A DNA stretch of 64,000 nucleotides from Apostichopus japonicus. Lineage: Eukaryota > Echinodermata > Holothuroidea > Aspidochirotida > Stichopodidae. The notes beneath the pieces are model-generated. The model was not told the DNA's origin, searched no databases, and saw only the letters and a program-made list of their open reading frames with translations. Positions 45,001 through 52,695 of this stretch are shown here, piece by piece. The position numbers were made by a program, and so were the translations under genes. Each line of letters begins with the position of its first letter. Position 1 is the stretch's first letter. The DNA lies in NCBI RefSeq assembly GCF_037975245.1, contig NC_092566.1, forward strand, positions 15,061,001-15,125,000, in the 5' to 3' direction.

Positions 45001-47968
45001 AATAATGTTAGTTAGAATTATACCCAGCATTAACTAACAGCTGAAAACCATTTGTTTTCAAGCATTGAAAAGTAGAGTTTGATTAAATATAAACAGTATT
45101 GGGACAATCTGTCATCAGATACCGCATGTGGCATTATCAAACGATATTCTTTACAAAAAATTCCTTGTTTCATACTAGAATCATATAGCTATCATACTCA
45201 CTAGTTTAAATATATATACTGTACTACTACTGTATATCTATGTAGGCAAATTTACAGTATCTTGCTACACTCATCTATGGCAGCAGATGAATTAACTTAT
45301 GTGAGATTCTTTGCTCAGCTCAAAAGAAAATTCAAGAAATAGTAATGCTTCAAATTTTATGCTGTTAAACAAAAATTGCGAGTCTATAACGTTGAACTGC
45401 ACACCTTTTTCTTCATTTACCCAGAGATTGCTAGTACTGCACATTTGGTTCAAGTTGGCTAGGAAAGACAAAAACTGTCCGAGGATGATCAATAATCGAT
45501 CTACCTTGACAACAGGTTCCAAATATGATAATTAAACAAAAACTGTTCCAGCGTTATTGATTGTAATTTTGTTACCAAGGAAACAATTTTAGGCCTATTC
45601 TTTTGATAACAAAGCACTTTTTTCTTTCTTCCTTATTTCACCACAACAGTGACATTGTCCACGTACAAATCAATATATCACAAAGAGAAGAACTTGAAGT
45701 TATTCTCATAAATTGCATCTGACATTTAAAGGCAACGCAACGAATCAAATCATTCGTACAGCATGGTGAGTCAATGGGATTGTACTTGACAGAATATCAC
45801 CTTGTCAGTTAACACTTGAAACTTATAAATAATGGCTAGAAAGTCAAATAATGGCCGCTTATGCTCCAATTTTAACAAAACATGAATCACTGCAACATAA
45901 CCTTACGGCATGTTACCAACTGAGAAATCTAACCCTCTAAATTGAACGAGCACACTTGAAAGTTTGGAAATAATTCAGAGGGTCAGATCTAACAGATGTG
46001 CAAAGTTCTTTGAATTCTTTTTGCAACTTTTAGCACATGAGTTAAAAGTTAATCTTTAAACACTTGCACACAGTTTACAGATCTATTGATGCATCTTTTT
46101 ATAATTTATTATGTACACAGTATCCAACGAAGGAATGTAAGTGAGACCATAACATACCTCATTGTCTCTGGGGAAAATTTTTGATTTGGCTCTGAATGTA
46201 AAAAGCACTTAGGCTTAGCAAAGGAGATTATCTGCCGGGAAATCTCACGAATGTAAACTTTTAAATCCATAGAATTAGACTAACAATATTTGCGGTGCCA
46301 CAATGGAGATAGTTGATGTTCCTCAGAAAATTACAGTTAGAGTCCTTCCTCTCCCAAAACAAGTACTGTATGTAGAATAAAATGTTCTTTTCCATCAGAA
46401 ATTGTCATTGCACTGCAATTTGCAAAGTGTTCCAAAGTTCTGTGGTTATTTAAAGCATGTCATTTTGTGCAACTATTTTCTAATCTGACATTTCGCTGCA
46501 TAAACTTCAACTAGTAGCTGGCTACTGTACATTCTTGCACACCATATGACTGCATTCCTTAACAGTTTAGACCTAAGATCTTTTTTCAATACATAATAGT
46601 CTAGACTGTACCGAATCTTGCTCACTGCACCACCATGGCAGAGCCAACAGAGCCACACCAGAAACTCTGTTCAGACAATTTTCACAAAATACAGTACACT
46701 GCACTAAATTCATATTGTACTGCTCTTGAAGCACTATGAAGGTGCCAGAATAGCAGCACAAGAAACTCCCTAAAGTCTTGGAATTTTTTCAACATACTTC
46801 AATTCTTGTGTCAATTGTGATTATATATATGTAGATTATAAAAATCTGTGTCTCTCTCAAAATGCTTGTCCAATCAAGTGGCTCAATCATAGCAAACACC
46901 TACAGGTACAACATAGAGCTCTTTGCAGCTGCAAGGTTTTCTAAAAGATACTCCCTCCATGATATCATGTGTAAAAAAGGTTATATGTAAAATCCTCAGT
47001 TCTGGAATCTAAATAAAGTGCTCTTCTGTCAAGGAAAAATGTCTTAAAAGAATCTAACCAGATTTTGATTGATACTGTTAGCTTTGAGGCTAATGTTAGA
47101 TGTAATCACAAAAACCCTATGGGTCCAACAGAAATGGACTTGGCCTACTGTAGACTTAAATGAGGCCCCCTGGCTAGGAACCATCGTTTCACTTCAAAGT
47201 TCTAGGCCTAGGCTAAGTTAGGCCTTGGCTTAATATGTTTGACAGTGAAATAGCAACTCATTTACAAGCTGCTAGATATGCCCAGTCACAGGTGATGCCA
47301 TGAGTTAAGCAATAGGTTTGAGAGGTTTGTTGTTAGTAGCATTAAGCCAATATTCAGTAATACTTGACTAAGAAATTTGAACTGGTACTGGTAGCCCTAT
47401 GGGGCTCCTATGCATTGGCAGTATGGCAGTATGGCAGTGATACAATGCAGTTGCTAGAATAACGTTAGGCCCTGTTAGGCCTAGGTAAGTTAATAGGGTT
47501 TATCGTTAGCCTTGGACTGCTGCCAATGGTTTCCTGTGGGTAAATACCCAGTGTCCACCATCCTAAGAACAAGAATTTGGAGTTATACTTACACCTGATC
47601 CCTCGCATAATTTTCCGACATAAACCTGCCCTTGCGTGGTCTTCTTTCGCCCGGGCTGTTTTAAGGTCCATTGCTTTCATATCCGTTCCCATGTAAACTT
47701 CACTTTCCATGGCAGTTGGTGCATGGTCACCATCTTCATCTTCATCAGAGGAACCATCCTGTTCGTCATAATTATCAGGTTCTTCCGAAGCCATGTCAAA
47801 ACCTTCGTTGTCATTCCATGCCTGACGTGATGCTGAACTAACAGGTCTAGGACTGGGATCTTCATTTGTGATTTTGTCCATCTCCAGTTCATCTTCACGT
47901 GAAAGAACTGTCCCCGAACTCCCCGGTCGGGGAGAAGGACTAACTCTGGAATTACGACTTGATGCCAT
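10575..47968 (-). CDS. PKD2: Polycystin-2 (TRPP2) cation channel gene, 18-19 coding exons
   Basis: Polycystin-2 is a Ca2+-permeable TRP-family channel of primary cilia and ER that usually assembles with polycystin-1. I joined exons at GT/AG sites with matching phase: 47968-47593, 41303-41190, 38684-38554, 35734-35481, 34880-34656, 33909-33681, 33059-32889, 32374-32193, 31656-31536, 31323-31091, 30390-30273, 29376-29186, 28692-28545, (27562-27461), 24954-24787, 23828-23739, 20330-19977, 15690-15622, 10601-10575. This gives 1,066 residues without the bracketed exon and 1,100 with it. Domains in the 1,100 numbering: RVSP ciliary motif 8-11, S1 about 151-168, polycystin domain about 170-385 with Cys258/Cys271, S2 about 392-415, S3 about 432-453, S4 about 482-503, S5 about 522-548, filter LGD 569-571, S6 about 583-608, EF-hand loops 661-672 and 695-706, coiled coil about 782-828. 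Family identity is certain. The exact tail exons and the start codon await transcript evidence. Confidence 0.96.
12361..12432 (-). repeat. Conserved GATCC-TGCTA-GGATC-GAAACGTC hairpin repeat, copy 1
   Basis: About 70 bp shared with 29026-29083. On the minus strand it reads CTGAAGAAGATCCTGCTAGG then ATCGAAACGTCAGGCC. The layout CUGAAGA, a 5-bp hairpin, then GAAAC recalls the hammerhead-ribozyme motif carried by Penelope-like retroelements, with one core base altered. No reverse transcriptase is nearby. Confidence 0.5.
14016..14254 (-). repeat. tRNA-derived SINE, copy 1
   Basis: Read on the minus strand: tRNA-like head with GTTAGCTCAGTGG, a common body and a (TACA)n tail. The whole 230-bp unit is repeated in the other orientation at 61349-61600 with only scattered differences, so the ends are well defined. 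Lies in PKD2 intron 18. Confidence 0.85.
15622..15690 (-). CDS. PKD2: PKD2 exon 18: S-R-A-S-T repeat exon
   Basis: A 69-bp phase-0 exon between a CCCTCACCAG acceptor and a GTAAGTG donor. It codes [20 protein letters not shown] followed by E-D-D, three tandem copies of S-R-A-S. Same frame as exon 17. Confidence 0.84.
17609..18250. repeat. TA microsatellites in PKD2 intron 17
   Basis: (TA)n at 17611-17639, about 17,958-17,981, 17,996-18,042 and 18,227-18,240, with (CA)n and (GATA)n beside them; a tRNA-like sequence lies between the first two. Confidence 0.9.
17826..17898 (+). pseudogene. tRNA-like sequence (pseudogene or SINE head)
   Basis: The acceptor stem (GCGTCCA/TGGAGGC, one mismatch) and a perfect 5-bp anticodon stem around GTACAGA are visible, as are A box TAGCCTAGTGG and B box GATTCGAATCC. 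The T stem has several mismatches, and the anticodon would be ACA, which is not a normal Cys anticodon. It is therefore a decayed or SINE-derived tRNA. It lies in PKD2 intron 17 beside long TA runs. Confidence 0.6.
19977..20330 (-). CDS. PKD2: PKD2 exon 17: large Ser/Arg-rich tail exon
   Basis: Codes 118 residues, phase 0 on both sides. It begins with an acidic stretch ([20 protein letters not shown]), then a low-complexity Ser/Ala/Arg/Pro region with many R-x-x-S and S-R-x-S sites, suggesting heavy phosphorylation. GC content is far above the flanking introns, as expected for coding sequence. Donor GTAAGT. There is no equivalent in the 968-residue human protein. Confidence 0.86.
20331..23738 (-). 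other. PKD2 intron 16
   Basis: Purine-rich in its first 900 bases. Nothing coding was recognised; homopolymer C/G runs occur near 20,397 and 22,748. Confidence 0.7.
23739..23828 (-). CDS. PKD2: PKD2 exon 16: tail cassette
   Basis: Ninety bases, phase 0 on both sides: starts [20 protein letters not shown] and ends with a Gln/Ser-rich run. Acceptor TTTGTGAAG after a T-rich tract, donor GTATAA (weak). Frame continuity with exons 15 and 17 supports it. Confidence 0.82.
23961..24177. promoter_or_regulatory. Four X-box-like sites in PKD2 intron 15
   Basis: Four copies of a GTTGCCATGG-n-AATG-type motif at 23961-23976, 24033-24048, 24089-24104 and 24162-24177, each in a degenerate repeat with a trailing AAGTCAC or GAGTCAC. 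They resemble the RFX X-box (GTTRCC...RGYAAC) of ciliary genes, but the right half is imperfect and repeat origin is also possible. Confidence 0.35.
24787..24954 (-). CDS. PKD2: PKD2 exon 15: conserved distal helix
   Basis: Codes 56 residues, phase 0 to phase 0. [14 protein letters not shown] matches the conserved M-E-R-L-V-R-E-E-L-E-R-W segment near the human C-terminus, so this is the last part with clear homology before the tail diverges. It then runs into Ser/Arg-rich sequence. Acceptor CTCTCCAG, donor GTAAGT. Confidence 0.93.
27461..27562 (-). CDS. PKD2: PKD2 exon 14: likely cassette exon of the tail
   Basis: A 102-bp open segment flanked by a pyrimidine-rich acceptor (TTTTACCTCTCTCGAAG) and a GTAGAG donor, phase 0 on both sides, in the same frame as exons 13 and 15. 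It codes 34 residues starting [11 protein letters not shown] and ending [14 protein letters not shown]. The S-R-A-S motif recurs in exons 17 and 18, and E-I-K-E-V resembles D-I-R-E-V of exon 16. These points argue for a real, perhaps optional, exon. No human counterpart exists, so it could be lineage-specific. Confidence 0.72.
28545..28692 (-). CDS. PKD2: PKD2 exon 13: coiled coil
   Basis: Codes residues 782-831. [20 protein letters not shown] is nearly identical to the human segment, continuing with heptads to ERAKAQRRE. This coiled coil drives C-terminal oligomerisation and binding to polycystin-1. Acceptor TGTTACAG, donor GTAAGA, phase 0. Confidence 0.96.
28945..29010. repeat. Palindrome CACAGAATACA...TGTATTCTGTG and 27-bp direct repeat
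   Basis: Eleven-bp perfect inverted arms around ATG, then CTGTGCTTGTTTTTGTC repeated with TGTATTC. In PKD2 intron 12, next to the hairpin repeat at 29026. Confidence 0.8.
29026..29095 (+). repeat. Conserved GATCC-TGCTA-GGATC-GAAACGTC hairpin repeat, copy 2
   Basis: Same core as at 12361-12432, opposite strand, with the CUGAAGA part mutated to TTTAAAGA. Lies between PKD2 exons 13 and 12. Confidence 0.5.
29186..29376 (-). CDS. PKD2: PKD2 exon 12: acidic linker before the coiled coil
   Basis: Codes residues 719-782. It has a short amphipathic start ([13 protein letters not shown]), a basophilic kinase site R-V-S-F followed by an acidic run (SDYDDD), a Gly/Arg stretch and VSYEEF, the conserved link to the coiled coil. 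The acidic serine cluster sits where human polycystin-2 has its CK2/ER-retention region. Donor GTAAGG, phase 2. Confidence 0.93.
29516..30243. repeat. CAATCAAT-type satellite filling PKD2 intron 11
   Basis: Some 700 bp of irregular repeats of (C)AATCAAT, AATCAATACAACC and AATCAAATC. It occupies most of the intron between exons 12 and 11, starting 140 bp from exon 12 and ending 30 bp from exon 11. Confidence 0.93.
30273..30390 (-). CDS. PKD2: PKD2 exon 11: second EF-hand
   Basis: Codes residues 679-718. The loop at 695-706, [12 protein letters not shown], carries all usual Ca2+ ligands and corresponds to the single functional EF-hand of human polycystin-2. Preceded by [10 protein letters not shown], a match to the family helix. 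The donor GTAGCG is weak. The intron that separates it from exon 12 is filled by a CAATCAAT-type satellite. Confidence 0.94.
31091..31323 (-). CDS. PKD2: PKD2 exon 10: S6 end and first EF-hand
   Basis: Codes residues 602-678 plus two bases. [15 protein letters not shown] is the S6 gate region. Residues 661-672 form a complete canonical EF-hand loop (D at 1, N at 3, D at 5, D at 9, E at 12). In human polycystin-2 the matching segment has lost Ca2+ ligands. The donor GTAGGT is weaker than the others. Confidence 0.94.
31536..31656 (-). CDS. PKD2: PKD2 exon 9: pore helix, selectivity filter, S6
   Basis: Codes residues 561-601. The filter reads L-G-D (569-571) within [10 protein letters not shown], identical to the polycystin-2 consensus and expected for a Ca2+-permeable, non-selective pore. 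S6 follows N-R-V-L-G-P. Donor GTAAGT, phase 0. Confidence 0.96.
32193..32374 (-). CDS. PKD2: PKD2 exon 8: S4-S5 linker and S5
   Basis: Codes residues 501-561 with [18 protein letters not shown], the S4-S5 linker signature of polycystins, then S5 ([20 protein letters not shown]) and FGTQIKDF leading into the pore helix. Donor GTAAGT after TGCGT, phase 2. Confidence 0.96.
32889..33059 (-). CDS. PKD2: PKD2 exon 7: S3-S4
   Basis: Codes residues 444-500: the end of S3, a hydrophilic S3-S4 loop, then S4 ([19 protein letters not shown]). The voltage-sensor-like S4 here has its basic end at W-I-K, continuing into KYISF of the next exon as in other TRPPs. Exactly 57 codons, phase 0 on both sides. Confidence 0.95.
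33611..33637 (-). promoter_or_regulatory. G-quadruplex-capable tract in PKD2 intron 6
   Basis: On the transcribed (minus) sense strand five G-runs (GGGTAGGGGAGGGGGAGGGG and on) begin about 45 nt after the exon 6 donor. Such G-runs can form RNA quadruplexes and act as intronic splicing enhancers; the function here is inference. Confidence 0.5.
33681..33909 (-). CDS. PKD2: PKD2 exon 6: end of TOP domain, S2 and start of S3
   Basis: Codes residues 367-443: [10 protein letters not shown], then S2 (about 392-415), the linker E-E-F-L-E-I-K and S3 starting W-N-C-L-D-V. Asp438 corresponds to the S3 aspartate (D511 in human) whose loss inactivates the channel. Acceptor TTTCAAG, donor GTGAGT, phase 0. 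Confidence 0.96.
34656..34880 (-). CDS. PKD2: PKD2 exon 5: polycystin domain, second part
   Basis: Acceptor CTCTTCAG, donor GTAAGT. Codes residues 292-367, with [19 protein letters not shown], the W-I-D-R-G-T-R-A motif and VYNANINLF, among the best conserved stretches of polycystins. This is the three-leaf-clover and beta-sheet part of the TOP domain. Confidence 0.96.
35112..35269. mobile_element. Short hAT-type insertion in PKD2 intron 4
   Basis: Perfect 8-bp target duplication GTCCAAGA (35104-35111 and 35270-35277). The right end GCATATGCCACTG fits the hAT style; the left end CATTGACAAG is decayed. Inside is a tandem pair of about 45-bp units with CTGGGGTATATGAAGCAGCC. Confidence 0.7.
35481..35734 (-). 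CDS. PKD2: PKD2 exon 4: polycystin (TOP) domain with disulfide pair
   Basis: Codes residues 208-292. Family hallmarks are [23 protein letters not shown] and the two cysteines 258 and 271, thirteen residues apart as in the human disulfide loop. N-glycosylation sequons lie at N227, N255 and N289. The TOP domains of the four subunits form the lid over the pore and are the main site of disease mutations in human. Donor GTAAGT, phase 2. Confidence 0.96.
35857..36161 (-). repeat. Full-length tRNA-derived SINE in PKD2 intron 4
   Basis: Minus strand: head CCCGTGCTGTGGCAGAGTGG with B box GGTTCGATACC, a 200-bp body and an (ATT)n tail at 35857-35870. This is a different family from the (TACA)n SINE. 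Confidence 0.75.
38142..38335. repeat. 28-bp tandem array, about seven copies, in PKD2 intron 3
   Basis: Unit CACGTTCCAAATGTTGCCGG plus TTATGGAG. Since 28 is not a multiple of three, the repeat is open in all three frames on one strand, which produces long but meaningless frames. Confidence 0.92.
38554..38684 (-). CDS. PKD2: PKD2 exon 3: start of the extracellular polycystin domain
   Basis: Acceptor TCCTCCAG, donor GTGAGT. Codes residues 164-207 with the family pattern [14 protein letters not shown] and ending SLDFWR, which matches the pre-TOP region of polycystin-2. It finishes in phase 0. Confidence 0.94.
39757..39881. repeat. Perfect 47-bp inverted repeat in PKD2 intron 2
   Basis: Arms 39757-39803 and 39835-39881 are exact reverse complements around a 31-nt spacer. 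Core of the arm: CCATTCGTGCAATAGTGCAA. In the transcript it would form a near-perfect hairpin. May be a MITE terminus or a miRNA-like hairpin. Confidence 0.95.
41190..41303 (-). CDS. PKD2: PKD2 exon 2: S1 transmembrane segment
   Basis: Starts after a TTCCGCAG acceptor and ends at GTAAGT. It codes residues 126-163, including LWRTRQ and the hydrophobic run [16 protein letters not shown], which is the conserved start of S1 in polycystin-2. The phase (1 in, 1 out) joins both neighbours without a stop. Confidence 0.95.
41304..47592 (-). other. PKD2 intron 1
   Basis: Largest intron (6.3 kb). Holds the 210-bp triplication and an unusual density of TACTGTA/TACAGTA heptamers. No exon or gene on either strand was recognised. 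Confidence 0.75.
41710..42245. repeat. Three tandem copies of a 205-210-bp unit in PKD2 intron 1
   Basis: The block AGTCCCCTAGCTCATTGGC ... GAGAGGGAGGAAG occurs at about 41,720, 41,925 and 42,135; copies 2 and 3 share extra bases (CTTGTTCAACTGTC) absent from copy 1, so they are the younger pair. Confidence 0.88.
47593..47968 (-). CDS. PKD2: PKD2 exon 1: cytoplasmic N-terminus
   Basis: Codes residues 1-125 plus one base. The ATG at 47968 is the first in frame and is followed within eleven residues by R-V-S-P, matching the R-V-x-P ciliary-targeting signal known at the N-terminus of vertebrate polycystin-2. The rest is acidic and low complexity (repeated D/E), typical of this poorly conserved region, then a basic stretch (RKIMRGIR) leads to S1. 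The exon ends at a strong GTAAGT donor in phase 1. The 5' UTR limit is not visible. Confidence 0.9.
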
Positions 47969-48250
47969 TAGGCTATTTTAGCCTGTCCTAGACGACAATA
48001 ACTTATCCTAATGCGATCTTGAAATTCCCTGTGATTACTGCATGTGTAAAATGGGTAAAGACGGCATCATTTGCGATAAGCATCCCAGCAAGTCTTGGTC
48101 ACATTTCAATCCTGTGTTCACCCGAAACAGTTACTTTCACTTCTATTCACGTACGCTATTCGTAGCCTAACGTTAGGTTCTACAAGCGAGCGCTCTTACA
48201 ACAAAGTTGTACAAGTAATTCGATAATAAGAAAACTGTGTAGCGAAGCAG

Positions 48251-48258
48251 TGACGTCA
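48251..48258. promoter_or_regulatory. Palindromic CRE (TGACGTCA) upstream of PKD2
   Basis: Full consensus cAMP response element 283 bp upstream of the PKD2 ATG, with an inverted CCAAT box (minus strand, 48292-48288) 30 bp further out. Position and pairing fit a core promoter region. The transcription start itself is not visible. Confidence 0.5.
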
Positions 48259-49551
48259 CTACACTTTTCAATATTTGGGAGAATTTGATTGGTGATCAAC
48301 CGTTTCTTTCTTGAGGGGAAAGTTATCGACAAACACTGCCGTAAAATTAAGTTTTTATTTGGTCTTGGAAATGAGCCTCGGCTAGGTTTCTTGCATCGAT
48401 ATTCCACTTTATCGATTATGACAGTTATAAAGTTATTACTTTGCTAGTTCCTACAAGGCTGTAAGCACTCATTGCGTCAGTCAGGATATAATTAGACAAT
48501 ATTTATTCAATGGTCGATGCGAGCGCTTTTCGCAACTCGGTAATTGCGCAGAGCAGGGTTACATCATCAGCCTATATGTAATCAGTATTATGTATCCCTT
48601 AAAGGTGCCCCCTTCCCATGCCATTCCTCTGCTCGGTTACTCTAAGAAACGACAAAACGTACTGTAGGCCTCTTAGATGTGAACTGTCATGTCTGAAGGC
48701 TTTTTCTGGCTGTATCGGAAATAAGTGCGAGTACAATTTGATAGTTGTGCAATGGATATTTTTAGAGAGGATAAAGTGACAAACCGAATGCTCTGCGCCA
48801 CAGTACTACTTTTACAAACTCAAATTTGGCTGCATAATATCATTTCATCGAGGCCTACACAGTAATGGTTGGTCACGTGAGGCTGAACACTTTCAACCTA
48901 CCTCCATCTTCCTTGCAATATAGTCTTCTCTCCCCACCCCCCCCCCCCCTCCGCCCCCTTCTCTCGCACTCTCTTTGCTTAATTTCACGAGGAATAGTTG
49001 CCAGAAGTACTCTCGAAAAGGATGCAATCGAGAGGGAACAATAATGTTTAATGCAAAGGAACGGTGACCCTAAATTTTACACTTGGTCATGTGCTTTTAA
49101 AGCAGTTTTTCATTCAGTCAAATTTGAATATTTGTTTCCCCACACTATCCGCAACATTGTAGCTCATTATTTTAGAGTTCATTTTCAAAACAATGAAATA
49201 AAACTGACTTAAACAATGAATATCTACAGTTTGCTTTTGCATATGATTACTACTAAATATGTTAACGTGCCTGAGTGACGAAATGTTAAGAGTCAAATTC
49301 ATAAATTGTGACCATGGCAGCATTATAGTATTGATATGTATTTATATATATTGATAAGTGCTAGATATAGTGCAAATACCTGAATATTGTAATGTTAGTC
49401 CATTGTTTTATTGATTAATATGACTTTAATAAAACAAAGCAAATATGTTCTTTTATAAGACACGTTTCAGCACAGTTTCAGCCCATTTAGTCCTTGGCAC
49501 ATTTTGAATGTATAGTAAAACATATTAACTCGCATGTTTTCCATACTAAGT

Positions 49552-49632
49552 CAGGGGCGTATCCAGGGGGGGGGCGCAACAGGCGCGCGCCCCCCCTATT
49601 GGCCCGTCACCAAAAAAAAAAAAAGTTTAGCC

Positions 49633-49666
<34 letters not shown>

Positions 49667-50903
49667 GACGACCTTTATGTGAGATGTCGGTGATCGCTCA
49701 CCCCCCCCCCCTCCCGTATGCTTTATTTTTTGTTTGCCGAAAAAAGGTTCTGGCGAAGTTCGGCGGCATAATAGTTTTAGAAACATAGATGGTAATTGTG
49801 TTTGTATTATCACTATAAACACTAAATGACATGTCAGCCATACTAAATTGTGCATTTTGTGTCCATATTTACTGGAAATGTTGCTTATTATTAAGGTCGA
49901 AAAATGGATCACATATGGCCATGGGCGGCGATCCTGGGTGGAGGGGGGATATATCCCCCATGAAAATGGGTGGACGGGATGTAATGCACCATATCCCCCC
50001 CCCCCCACCAAATGCCAGGGATAAGAATATTTTCATGCCTACATTTATGCATCTTCGTTAATGTACGGCTCTTTTTTAGCTTCATTTCTCGCCTACCATA
50101 AACGCAGTGCGATCTTTTCAAATAAAGCGTCTTTATAAAGCAAGAATAGTTGACTGTAGGCTTCATTGGCCCTATAACAACAAAATGTATTATTGCGCCC
50201 ACGGTATTGATATAGTACATATATGCACCCTCATAGTATTCATATAGGCCCTATAGTAGGCCTACACACGTACATGTTCCCTCGAACAGCTGAGAATCTC
50301 ATGTTACCAGGGTAATGCTTAATACACGTTTCACCTGGATGCCCTAGCAATCGGTACCTAGGAATGTAACTATGTGTAATTGTGTATTGCATGTGTATAG
50401 GCCTATAATAGCCTGCATGAGGCCATTTTCTTCATCGAATAATATAAAAGAGCTCTCGAACATTCTAACGTTGCGCCTGAAACAAGATTGACAGGGGCAA
50501 TTTTCCCAAAATAACACCCGAAATTAAAAAAAAAAGTATTTTGGATCCTGATTATGAGATATTTCGGACATGACATCCCTATTTTAAAGTTGGGTATATG
50601 CCGCTTGGAAACCTCGGGAAGTGCCGTTTCCGGCCATCTAGAGGGTTTGTTAATCCCCAAATTTTCTTGTACGCTTCGCGCCAACTCATGGTGGCGCTAC
50701 GCTTAGATAGTCAACAAGGTCATATCCCCCCCCCCCCCCCACTCGGAAGTACGGATCGCCGCCCATGCATTTGACACCATTTTGCATTTCAGCCCTTCTT
50801 TGAAAGCAAAAATTGTACACCCCTCCCCTTAAACCCATCCCCCAGGACGGCGATCATTCATGCCTGGCGCCCCCCCTATTGGAAAATCCTGGATACGCCC
50901 CTG
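49552..50903. mobile_element. DNA transposon remnant with perfect 16-bp ends, 1.35 kb
   Basis: Starts CAGGGGCGTATCCAGG and ends with its exact complement CCTGGATACGCCCCTG. Identical CTAAGT flanks both sides (49546-49551, 50904-50909), a 6-bp target duplication. The subterminal CGCCCCCCCTATTGG is also mirrored. No transposase frame. A poly-A run at 49,632-49,660 and a nested element lie inside. Confidence 0.85.
49921..50765. mobile_element. Second element nested inside the 49.5-kb transposon
   Basis: Inverted ends ATGGGCGGCGATCC (about 49921) and GGATCGCCGCCCAT (to about 50765) define a separate 845-bp element within the larger one. The part with TGGTGGCGCTACGC resembles the MITE at 7,164-7,554. 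Confidence 0.65.
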
Positions 50904-51230
50904 CTAAGTTTTGTGCTGTTTCTGAGGAACGTACCTATACTCTTTGTGTGTCATCATAAACCGCGAAGCAGTCCAGGGACTTCAACTGGTGAGCCTCAGA
51001 TATGGAACGCGAAAATCCGTAAACAACGTCCTGATTTGTAGCAACAATCATTGTAACAGTGATAGATAAAAACGGTCATTTCTCAAGAAGTGACCATGAA
51101 AGCGGTACAGAACTATTATAACTTGAATTACACATGACAGTGACATATAATGATCTATATGCAACATACCGAAATTAGATTTTATGTCTTAAGCTTCATA
51201 TTTATAGTATACATGCTATAGCTCATTAAC

Positions 51231-51731
51231 ATCAGGGTCGAATCCAGGATTTTATCCCAAAAAAACGTAACGGTGTGGCTCTGAGGCACTATGGGGGTAA
51301 GGGTCTTCCACAGAAAATAATAAGACAAATTTTAGATCTGAAATGGTGCAATCCCAGGCTGAGGCATGTAGCTACGAAAATTGGATTTTAAGTATACGGC
51401 ATCTTAATTTGAAGTAGGCCAATACTAGCTCCTTGATCTCATCGGTGGCGGCGGACCAAGGATTTAAAAAGAAAAGCTTTGTGTCCCCCTTGTAAGGGAT
51501 TTGGGGGTCCTCTCACCCTCCATCCCCCACTCCCCCCCCCACCTCGAAAGTTAAGATATGACTTGAAATGTTGCATTTTGGGCCAAGTTTAGGCTATAAA
51601 TTAGATCTCCAATTAAGTCTAAATCGCCAGGTATTGTTAGTAACCCCTTTCGGGTTGGTGGGTTTGAAAAGGTGGAATTCACACCTCATCCCGACCACCC
51701 CTTTTCTTAGCACTGGATCCGCGCCGGAACC
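51231..51731. mobile_element. Decayed inverted-repeat element
   Basis: CAGGGTCGAATCCAGG at the left and CACTGGATCCGCGCCGG at the right are degenerate versions of CAGGGGCGnATCCAGG ends. No target duplication was recognised. Confidence 0.35.
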
Positions 51732-52112
51732 TTGGCTTGCATGTTGACAAAACTCTACACAGGAACTTGTCGGTCAAAAATCAATATCATCAAATTTATT
51801 CTTAGTATATACATCTGTTGGTTTGGCCAAATTGTTGAGCAAACTCAGAAAGTTGCTTTAAAGAAAGAGACAAGTTTAACCTAATTACTCATAGGAAGGA
51901 ACAGATGTACAACTGCAGTCTATATCACCATGGCAACTGGGTATAATGATTGACATGTCGTGTAATGAAATTACGAAAATACTGAAAACAACAGAACAAA
52001 GTTGTATTTATCACGGTCTTGACTCACTTCGTGTTTCCATTTAACATGCTCTATATAGTTACAACGTTACATGTTATATAAATAAACTGTGTATGCCTGG
52101 CAGCCTGCAGGG

Positions 52113-52687
52113 CAGGGGCGGACTGGGTCTTAAAACCGGCCCGGGCATTTTACACCTAGACCGGCCCATTATTCATTGATATGCTACTTACATAGTGATC
52201 GGCGTCCTGGGGGAGGGGTCTAAGGGGAGGAGGTGTCCTCTCGCCATTGAGATTTTTTTGAAGTTAAGGAATGCCTATAGATGCAAACTGGTGCTATATT
52301 TCTCAATTTTGAAGGTTACAATAATCCTTGCAACACTTGATTAAACTGAGGAAAGTTAAAAACGTAAACAAAAATATGTTTTAGACTGGATTTTATTTAG
52401 TTTATCAAGCATTTTGTAACAACATGCTTGAAAAAAATGAAAAAAAAAACCTAAATAAAATCCATTAGCACGAACCGGTTGCCAATAGCACGTTCTTTTG
52501 TTACGAACTAACAGACTATAACTAACCTTGTGATTTCATGAGCTGATTCCCACAGTTAAAAATATATTTCTACACAGCCCGTCTGTATTCTAACTACTGT
52601 GAAAATGGGCTGTAATTTTACCAGGCTCCCCAGCCCAACCGGGTCACCGGGCATTGTCTAAATGCCCGTGTGGCCAGTCCGCCACTG
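52113..52687. mobile_element. Probable hAT-type MITE, 575 bp
   Basis: Long imperfect inverted ends: CAGGGGCGGACTGG on the left, CCAGTCCGCCACTG on the right, continuing inward to GCCCGGGCATTTT / AAATGCCCG. The flanking octamers CTGCAGGG and CTGCATGC share 6 of 8 bases, as expected for an old target duplication. Confidence 0.75.
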
Positions 52688-52695
52688 CTGCATGC

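Noticed and set aside
47465-47592. Continuation of the PKD2 N-terminal frame past 47,593
   Set aside because: Sequence beyond the GTAAGT donor is intronic read-through; joining exon 2 restores homology to polycystin-2.
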